DNA of 10,973 nt from Clostridiales bacterium (GTDB lineage Bacteria; Bacillota_A; Clostridia; Christensenellales; Borkfalkiaceae), in the NCBI GenBank assembly GCA_015055785.1, contig SVHQ01000042.1:1-10973 (forward strand). Reading direction: 5' to 3'. This document shows positions 6,678-10,973 of this stretch, in pieces (within the stretch, counting starts at the first letter, position 1; each line of letters starts with the position of its first letter). The notes beneath the pieces were generated by a model. It was given only the letters and a program-made list of their open reading frames with translations. It did no database searches and was not told the DNA's origin. Both the position numbers and the translations under genes were made by a program.

Positions 6678-7583
6678 TTAGTCTTCAAGGGGGTCGAGTT
6701 CCTTGGTTGCGTTTTCAAGTTTTTCCATAATCGACGCATATTTAGCATTATAAAGCTTTTGTGCTTTACGCTTGGAGATTCCGTAGAATGCGCAATTAAG
6801 GAGAGGAATAACAACCGCCACTGCAGCCTTCCAATAGAAAGTAATAACAAGTTCGTGTGTGAAAAGTACGGGAACAGCGAACTGACACAAGAAGACTAAG
6901 AACAAGCCCCAATGCGTAGCGCTTAAAGAAAGGGGTTTCATCTTTAACTTATATCTTCCCAATTTTACGTTATCCAATTGGAAAACAAGGTCATCATATC
7001 TCTGTCTCAAAATGGTGTTCGAACGTTTTCTCTTTGTGTTTGCTGCCATGAAGCTGATTGCGAAAAGCAAAAGCGTAACAACAGCGGTGAGGAATTGAAC
7101 GTTACTCAACAATTTTGTGATGATTTCTTGATACGGCGTTGCAGGGAAAGCAAACAAAACCAATAAAAGTTTCGCTGCAGGCACCGTCGGGAAAAGCACG
7201 TACATTGCAAGGAAAACAATACAAATAATCGTGCCGAGTATGTATAAGAAATATAAGAAACTGTTCTTTTTGTTCTTCTTAGGTGTTACAAAAATCAAGA
7301 AGAAAAAGGTCATCACGGAGAAAAGCGAATAAATCTGATTAAATCTTCTTGAATCGGGCGCATCACATTTTGCAAGAATTTCTACAAAATAAGGTTTTAC
7401 TTGGATGGATTCCAAGAACGCCATGATGGGTTCGCCAAAACCGAAATAATTTGCAACGTAGTACACTGCAATAAGTGCTACTGGGATAAACAACACAATA
7501 GCAAGCAATGCAAGGATACCGCTCAAAAAGTTGCGTGAACCGACCTTTAAAGGTGTTTTTACTTTTTTAACTTTTTCTTTCAT
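6678..7583 (-). CDS. Multi-spanning membrane protein, unknown family (paralogue of 5691-6500)
   Basis: 301 residues with a Lys-rich N-terminus (MKEKVKKVKT) and about six or seven membrane segments: roughly 19-46, 83-99, 109-132, possibly 138-147, then 160-181, 224-242 and 246-268. A basic loop lies at about 182-215 and a charged C-terminal tail (271-301, EKLENATKELDPLED) may be helical. It shares FGxGE (47-51), a YF pair (65-66) and a QFLxxxxTL helix (163-171) with the gene downstream at nearly the same positions. The frame stays open to 7652 through the promoter. The ATG at 7583 with AAGGGG just upstream is the right start. No enzyme or transporter motif was recognised. Confidence 0.85.
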   Translation of the reverse strand: MKEKVKKVKTPLKVGSRNFLSGILALLAIVLFIPVALIAVYYVANYFGFGEPIMAFLESIQVKPYFVEILAKCDAPDSRRFNQIYSLFSVMTFFFLIFVTPKKNKKNSFLYFLYILGTIICIVFLAMYVLFPTVPAAKLLLVLFAFPATPYQEIITKLLSNVQFLTAVVTLLLFAISFMAANTKRKRSNTILRQRYDDLVFQLDNVKLGRYKLKMKPLSLSATHWGLFLVFLCQFAVPVLFTHELVITFYWKAAVAVVIPLLNCAFYGISKRKAQKLYNAKYASIMEKLENATKELDPLED

Positions 7584-7623
7584 AAATACCCCTTCATTAT
7601 ATAAATAAGAGTTTACTACTTTC

Positions 7624-7652
7624 ATTATATCACATGATGTAAAATCCGTCAA
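7624..7652 (-). promoter_or_regulatory. Promoter for membrane protein gene 6678-7583
   Basis: Minus strand: TTGACG (7652-7647), a 17-nt spacer, TATAAT (7629-7624), in ATGTGATATAATGAAAG. Expected start near 7617, with a leader of about 34 nt. Confidence 0.85.
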
Positions 7653-7703
7653 TGTTTTTTTCGTTAAATTTTTAAAATTTTGTAGAGGAAATAGTTAAAT
7701 AAA

Positions 7704-7732
7704 TTGCTTTTTTTAGGCAATTGCACTATAAT
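7704..7732 (+). promoter_or_regulatory. Promoter for the flavodoxin-fold oxidoreductase
   Basis: TTGCTT at 7704-7709, a 17-nt spacer, TATAAT at 7727-7732. The spacer holds an inverted repeat (AATTGC at 7702-7707 against GCAATT at 7718-7723) and the 8-bp palindrome GCAATTGC, which could be a repressor site. The operator idea is only suggestive. Confidence 0.75.
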
Positions 7733-7753
7733 AAACAAAAAAGGAGTGATAAA

Positions 7754-8296
7754 ATGAAGAAAGTACTTATCTTATCGGGCAGCCCCAGAAAGGGTGGCAA
7801 TTCGGATATTTTATGCGACGAATTTATGCGCGGAGCGTTAGATGCAGGCAACGAAGTGGAAAAAATCTTTGTTGCGGGGAAGAAAATTGCGCCCTGCATT
7901 GGCTGCTATTATTGCCGAGAGCATGGGGGCAGGTGTGCGTTGAATGATGATATGGCAGATATTTTACAAAAAATTATCGATTGTGACGTGCTTGTTTTAT
8001 CCAGTCCTGTTTACTTCTATTCCATCTGTGCGCAGCTCAAAGCTGTCATTGACAGAACGGTGGCGCGTTGGACGGAAATTGCAAATAAAGACTTATATTA
8101 CATAGCCACCGCCGCTGAAAACGATGAGGATACTTTGGATATCACACTTTCTTGTTTTCACGGTTTTGCAATGTGTATTGATGGTTATGAAGAAAAGGGC
8201 ACATTATACGGAAAAGGCGTGGCGGACAAAGGGGAAGTGTTGCAGCGCCCCGAACTAATGCAGATTGCTTATGAGATGGGGAATAGCATACATTAA
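7754..8296 (+). CDS. NAD(P)H-dependent FMN oxidoreductase / flavodoxin-family protein
   Basis: 180 residues with a flavodoxin fold. The FMN phosphate loop is GSPRKGGNSD at 9-18. SPVYFYSICAQLKAVIDR at 84-101 is the second flavin-binding and dimer-contact segment of the NADPH-dependent FMN reductase family. A cysteine motif, CIGCYYC (48, 51, 54) plus Cys61, matches the iron-sulfur flavoprotein-like members, where similar cysteines bind a [4Fe-4S] cluster. The spacing here (CxxCxxC...C) fits that possibility. The likely role is cytoplasmic electron transfer or reduction of a small acceptor; the substrate is unknown. The start was moved from the upstream in-frame TTG at 7721, which lies in the promoter, to the ATG at 7754 with AAGGAG at 7741. 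It is a single gene, and what follows is non-coding. Confidence 0.9.
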   Translation: MKKVLILSGSPRKGGNSDILCDEFMRGALDAGNEVEKIFVAGKKIAPCIGCYYCREHGGRCALNDDMADILQKIIDCDVLVLSSPVYFYSICAQLKAVIDRTVARWTEIANKDLYYIATAAENDEDTLDITLSCFHGFAMCIDGYEEKGTLYGKGVADKGEVLQRPELMQIAYEMGNSIH

Positions 8297-8317
8297 CTGT
8301 AAAACAAAGAATATGCG

Positions 8318-8361
8318 GCGCATTTCATCGTTATAGTTGCGCGTCTCTCAAGTCACGTACG
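8318..8361. repeat. Intergenic repeat R1, copy 1
   Basis: 44 bp starting GCGCATTTCATCGTTATAG and ending CAAGTCACGTACG. It matches copy 2 at 8561-8604 with three substitutions, all C/T. It lies in the gap after the oxidoreductase gene, which has no gene-like frame with a start and ribosome binding site. Confidence 0.85.
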
Positions 8362-8406
8362 CTGTGTACGCTCCTTGCGAGGTGCTCACTAAGCCTTGAA
8401 CTGCTG

Positions 8407-8431
8407 GCATCTTGCTTTGTTTTACTTCGCT
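8407..8431. repeat. Intergenic repeat R2, copy 1
   Basis: 25 bp, GCATCTTGCTTTGTTTTAC followed by TTCGCT, with one mismatch to 8503-8527. Its CTTTGTTTTAC part (8415-8425) is the reverse complement of GTAAAACAAAG at 8299-8309, so R1 copy 1 sits inside a roughly 127-bp unit with inverted ends. Confidence 0.8.
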
Positions 8432-8502
8432 TGGAATAGGCAGAGTAGATATTTAAGCATTCAAGAAAGATAGAAAGACGTAGTCCAGCGGAACGCTGGC
8501 TT

Positions 8503-8527
8503 GCATCTTGTTTTGTTTTACTTCGCT
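8503..8527. repeat. Intergenic repeat R2, copy 2
   Basis: 25 bp, one substitution from 8407-8431. Its TACTTCGC end (8519-8526) pairs with GCGAAGTA at 8551-8558, forming a possible hairpin that leads directly into R1 copy 2. Confidence 0.8.
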
Positions 8528-8560
8528 CGCAACGGATTTGGAGGTGTAAGGCGAAGTACT

Positions 8561-8604
8561 GCGCATTTCATCGTTATAGCTGCGTGCCTCTCAAGTCACG
8601 TACG
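8561..8604. repeat. Intergenic repeat R1, copy 2
   Basis: 44 bp, three substitutions from 8318-8361. The four blocks run R1, R2, R2', R1' in the same orientation with unequal spacing, consistent with two or more partial copies of a dispersed element rather than a simple tandem repeat. Confidence 0.85.
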
Positions 8605-8660
8605 TCTATGAAAGCATAAATTTATAATGTCATTGTATTCGGCTTAGTGCTTGCGATGGT

Positions 8661-8700
8661 TGTCATTGCGAGCGAAATGGAGTGAAGCGTGGCAATCTCA
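8661..8700. repeat. Dispersed repeat of the GTCATTGCGAG...GCAATCTC type
   Basis: TGTCATTGCGAGCGAAATGG, then a 10-nt link, then GTGGCAATCTCA at the right end. ATTGC and GCAAT form the outer inverted repeat. Sequences of this form occur as non-coding, REP-like dispersed repeats in many unrelated bacteria; the resemblance is recalled from general knowledge and was not searched. Confidence 0.6.
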
Positions 8701-8812
8701 TATAAAATACAGCCATAATGCAAACCAACATTTTGCATTTCACGCATTCGTAGAATGCAATTGACAAAAACCGCAGGTTATCAATGCACTTTATAAAAAT
8801 CTAATGGTATGA

Positions 8813-8845
8813 TAAAAGCCTCGAACATTGCGTTCGAGGCTTTTA
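8813..8845. terminator. Perfect 14-bp hairpin, bidirectional terminator
   Basis: Stem TAAAAGCCTCGAAC (8813-8826) / GTTCGAGGCTTTTA (8832-8845), loop ATTGC. A- and T-rich flanks let it work on either strand. It could end transcripts from the oxidoreductase gene (plus strand), from spmAB, or from a candidate minus-strand promoter at 8907-8944. It is far from both gene ends (517 and 184 nt), so which transcript it serves is unclear. Confidence 0.8.
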
Positions 8846-8865
8846 CCTATATGATAAGGGGGAAA

Positions 8866-8922
8866 ATGATGAGCTATTTAATGTATCTCGGTGTCCACAA
8901 CCGATTTACAAGTATATTTTAA
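8866..8922 (+). CDS. Candidate 18-codon mini-ORF
   Basis: Reads MMSYLMYLGVHNRFTSIF, preceded by AAGGGGG (8857-8862) at a normal spacing and by the terminator hairpin at 8813-8845. No clear promoter was found; a weak TTGCGT-16-TATGAT match overlaps the hairpin. The peptide matches no family recognised here and is only mildly hydrophobic. It could be a real small peptide, a degenerate end of a lost insertion element, or chance. The rest of 8923-9028 is AT-rich with no feature seen beyond the possible minus-strand promoter. Confidence 0.2.
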   Translation: MMSYLMYLGVHNRFTSIF

Positions 8923-9028
8923 CATGTATTTATAAAAATGTAAAGAATAATTTTAAAAAATTTTTTTTCGACAAAAAAGTATATCATCCAAGCAAAAAAT
9001 GTTATAAATTAACAAATTCACAAAAATA

Positions 9029-9544
9029 TCACATTATTTTGCATAAAAAACAGGCAACGACTACAGAAGCAAGGTAAGCAAAGAGAGAAATTCCCAAAGC
9101 GAGGTTGATTTTTTTACGTTTGATGCCAGCAAAATATACCGCGCCGATATAAAACACCGTTTCTGATGCACCGTAAATGACGCAGGAACAGCGCGCAGCA
9201 AAACTATCCACGCCATACTTATCTAATATTTCCGTCAACACCGCAATAGAGCCGCTGCCCGAAAGAGGTTTGATAAGAATAAGCGGAGCAATTTCTTCGG
9301 GTATGCCGATAGATTGAAAGAATGGTGCTAACCACGCCGCGATTTGATCGCCCAAGCCGCTTGTTTCCAATAATTTCGCAAGCATGGTGACAGCGGCAAC
9401 GTATGGAAAAACGGAAACGACCAAGGGAATCGCGCCTTTAATGCCCTCGGTGAAACTGTCATAAACACGCACTTTGCGGTAGATAGCGAAGAGGAAAGAA
9501 GTGATAAAAATAAGAGGAACTAAAACGGCAAAAAAGTGCGTCAT
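9029..9544 (-). CDS. spmB: Spore maturation protein B
   Basis: 171 residues, close to the roughly 178 of Bacillus subtilis SpmB. It is an integral membrane protein of the nucleoside-recognition (Gate) domain group with about four to five hydrophobic segments. Diagnostic stretches are KPLSGSGS at 92-99 and GASETVFY at 125-132. In B. subtilis, SpmA and SpmB are needed for proper dehydration of the spore core; the transported or gated substrate is not established. Its ATG overlaps the TGA of spmA in an ATGA, so the two are translationally coupled. AGGGGGG inside the end of spmA acts as ribosome binding site. No terminator lies immediately after it; the hairpin at 8813-8845 is the nearest. Confidence 0.93.
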   Translation of the reverse strand: MTHFFAVLVPLIFITSFLFAIYRKVRVYDSFTEGIKGAIPLVVSVFPYVAAVTMLAKLLETSGLGDQIAAWLAPFFQSIGIPEEIAPLILIKPLSGSGSIAVLTEILDKYGVDSFAARCSCVIYGASETVFYIGAVYFAGIKRKKINLALGISLFAYLASVVVACFLCKIM

Positions 9545-10167
9545 CGCATACCTGCCCCCCTCATTTTAAAGGATTTACTCTGAAAAACAGACTGTTTTTT
9601 GATAAAAGGCTCTGGGGTTTTCGATTTGATAAGAAGCCTTGTGAGTATAACGCCTAAAAGAGTTGAAAAAGAGGTGACGAGCATTGTAGGCAAAATAATA
9701 TCGTTGGGGGTAGCGCTGTGCATAGATACGCGTACGGCAATCATGGACGCGGGAAAAATTTGCAGAGAGGTTGCGTTTAAAACAAACAACATTGCCGAGG
9801 AATATTCTGCATTTTCCGTCTTATCCAATAGCTTTGCGGCTTGTATTCCATACGGCGTTGCCGCTCCTGATATACCCAAAAGGTTCACCGACAAATTCAT
9901 ACCAATGACGTCGAGCGCTTTTTCATCATCTGTTTTTAAAATCCGCCGTGCGATAGGTTTGATTAGCCGTGATACGCCGCGCGCCACGCCACTGTCTTCC
10001 CACACGCGCATAAGTCCTAACCACACCGAATAAGTGGCGATTAGCGCAAAGCAGGTGGAGGCACTTTTGCTTGCTCCGTCAAGCAGAGTTTGTAAAAAAG
10101 TATCGGGAGCAAGGATTAGCAAAACCCCCGTCGCAATCAAAAAAATCAACCCGAAAAGAATATTCAT
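9541..10167 (-). CDS. spmA: Spore maturation protein A
   Basis: 208 residues; the B. subtilis protein has 196. It shares that protein's hydrophobic N-terminus, the SVWLGLMRVWEDSGVA region at about 47-62, the core NLSVNLLGISGAATPYGIQA at 91-110, and LNATSLQIFPASMIAVR at 130-146. It is a membrane protein of the Gate-domain group, partner of SpmB. The C-terminal tail from about 183 is basic and extra relative to the core. The start must be the ATG at 10167, because an in-frame TAG lies three codons upstream. Oddly, no Shine-Dalgarno sequence precedes it; instead GCATACTATATGC abuts the start codon. Presence of the pair suggests an endospore-forming lineage. It is divergent from metG. Confidence 0.93.
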   Translation of the reverse strand: MNILFGLIFLIATGVLLILAPDTFLQTLLDGASKSASTCFALIATYSVWLGLMRVWEDSGVARGVSRLIKPIARRILKTDDEKALDVIGMNLSVNLLGISGAATPYGIQAAKLLDKTENAEYSSAMLFVLNATSLQIFPASMIAVRVSMHSATPNDIILPTMLVTSFSTLLGVILTRLLIKSKTPEPFIKKQSVFQSKSFKMRGAGMR

Positions 10168-10274
10168 AGCATACTATATGCGTGCAATTTCATGAAAATG
10201 CAAAAAAGACCCTTTTAAAAGCCTGCTTAACGGGTGTATAAAGGGTTTTCGCTGTGTATAAGGCTGTAAAACAG

Positions 10275-10303
10275 TTTACTTTTTAGAGGAAAAGGTGTAT
10301 AAT
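10275..10303 (+). promoter_or_regulatory. Promoter for metG
   Basis: TTTACT at 10275-10280, a 17-nt spacer, TATAAT at 10298-10303 with an extended TG (GTGTATAAT). The leader is only about 25 nt, too short for a T-box or SAM riboswitch. Ribosome binding site GAGAGG lies at 10322-10327. Confidence 0.8.
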
Positions 10304-10334
10304 AAGGAAGAATGAAAGCAAGAGAGGTTGCACT

Positions 10335-10973
10335 ATGGCGAAAAAACCTTATTATATCACTACAGCAATAGCTTACACTTCGGGCAAACCCCATATAGGG
10401 AACACGTACGAAGCTGTTTTGGCGGACGCAATCGCGCGTTTTAAACGCAAAGAGGGTTACGACGTATTTTTCATGACGGGTACGGATGAACACGGTCAGA
10501 AAATACAGGAAAAAGCGGAAGCGGCAGGCATTACGCCGCAGGCTTACGTGGACAATATCGCAGGCGAAATCAAGGGCATTTGGGACTTGATGGGTACTTC
10601 CTATGATAAATTTATCCGCACAACGGATGCCGACCACATGGCACAAGTCGCTAAAATCTTCAAAAAACTCTACGATCAAGGGGATATTTATAAAGGTTAC
10701 TACGAGGGTATGTACTGTACGCCTTGCGAATCGTTCTGGACGGAAAGTCAACTGGTAGAGGGCAAATGCCCCGATTGTGGCAGAGACGTAAAACCTGCAA
10801 GAGAAGAAGCATATTTCTTTAAGATGGGCAAGTATGCCGACAGACTTATCGAGCATATCAACACCCATCCCGAGTTTATTCAGCCCGTTTCCCGTAAGAA
10901 CGAGATGATGAACAACTTCTTGTTGAAAGGTTTGCAGGATTTGTGCGTTTCCCGTACCTCTTTCACGTGGGGG
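10335..10973 (+). CDS. metG: Methionyl-tRNA synthetase, N-terminal 213 residues (partial, runs off right edge)
   Basis: Charges tRNA-Met with methionine in the cytoplasm; essential for initiation and elongation. The class I signature is HIGN at 20-23, the usual variant of HIGH in this enzyme. TGTDEHGQKI at 48-57 is the next hallmark. The connective insert carries CTPC (128-131) and CPDC (145-148), a four-cysteine zinc knuckle. NFLLKGLQDLCVSRTSFTWG closes the visible part at 194-213. The KMSKS loop and anticodon-binding domain would lie beyond the window. The ATG at 10335 has GAGAGG 7 nt upstream and a promoter 32 nt before it. The frame is open to the last base with no defect. Confidence 0.96.
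   Translation, partial: MAKKPYYITTAIAYTSGKPHIGNTYEAVLADAIARFKRKEGYDVFFMTGTDEHGQKIQEKAEAAGITPQAYVDNIAGEIKGIWDLMGTSYDKFIRTTDADHMAQVAKIFKKLYDQGDIYKGYYEGMYCTPCESFWTESQLVEGKCPDCGRDVKPAREEAYFFKMGKYADRLIEHINTHPEFIQPVSRKNEMMNNFLLKGLQDLCVSRTSFTWG

Noticed and set aside
8297..8700. CRISPR array or short protein from the repeat region
   Set aside because: Repeat spacing is irregular and the blocks differ in type, unlike a CRISPR array. Open frames through the repeats lack starts and give Leu/Ser/Cys-rich translations typical of non-coding repeats.
8761..8797. Plus-strand promoter TTGACA before the mini-ORF
   Set aside because: The nearest -10-like box (TATAAA) is about 25 nt away, too far for a sigma-A promoter.
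9599..10033. Plus-strand frame of 144 codons
   Set aside because: Antisense to spmA, whose protein matches its family over the full length.
10304..10334. T-box or SAM riboswitch before metG
   Set aside because: The leader is about 25 nt, far too short, and no T-box sequence or competing terminator is present.
10227..10868. Minus-strand frame of 213 codons at the right edge
   Set aside because: Shadow of metG, which has all class I synthetase hallmarks on the plus strand in the same bases.

Overview
The window looks like part of a low-to-moderate GC Clostridia (Firmicutes) chromosome. The evidence is strong purine-rich Shine-Dalgarno sites, textbook TTGACA-17-TATAAT promoters, compact U-tailed terminators, a lipoprotein with the Cys-pair tail common in gut Clostridia, and the sporulation pair spmA-spmB. 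The lineage is inferred from gene content and signals; there is no rRNA or other marker to fix it. No complete mobile element, CRISPR array or tRNA was seen.

Layout. The left edge holds the first 48 codons of proB (glutamate 5-kinase) on the minus strand, divergent from a 382-residue lipoprotein of unknown function (468-1616). A GTP-type phosphoenolpyruvate carboxykinase follows as a single gene with its own promoter and terminator (1758-3744). Next is a three-gene operon: a 70-residue XRE-family repressor, an aldo/keto reductase with two C-terminal [4Fe-4S] motifs, and a DUF1893 protein (3861-5635). Its control region has two 18-bp operator-like repeats 30 bp apart. One fills the spacer of a near-consensus promoter that points away from the operon and towards the pckG terminator, with no gene in between.

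On the minus strand, 5691-7583 holds two separately transcribed multi-spanning membrane proteins. They look like diverged paralogues of no recognised family, and their promoters are nearly identical in layout. A flavodoxin-fold NAD(P)H-dependent oxidoreductase follows on the plus strand (7754-8296). The stretch 8297-9028 has no convincing gene. It holds paired degenerate intergenic repeats, a repeat of the GTCATTGCGAG...GCAATCTC type, a perfect 14-bp terminator hairpin and an 18-codon mini-ORF with a good ribosome binding site.

The right side holds spmA-spmB on the minus strand, overlapping by ATGA, divergent from metG (methionyl-tRNA synthetase), which runs off the window.

Most genes are ordinary housekeeping or metabolic functions. 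The parts most worth following are the twin-operator XRE switch with its outward promoter and possible small RNA, the tandem unknown membrane paralogues, and the repeat-rich gap at 8297-9028.
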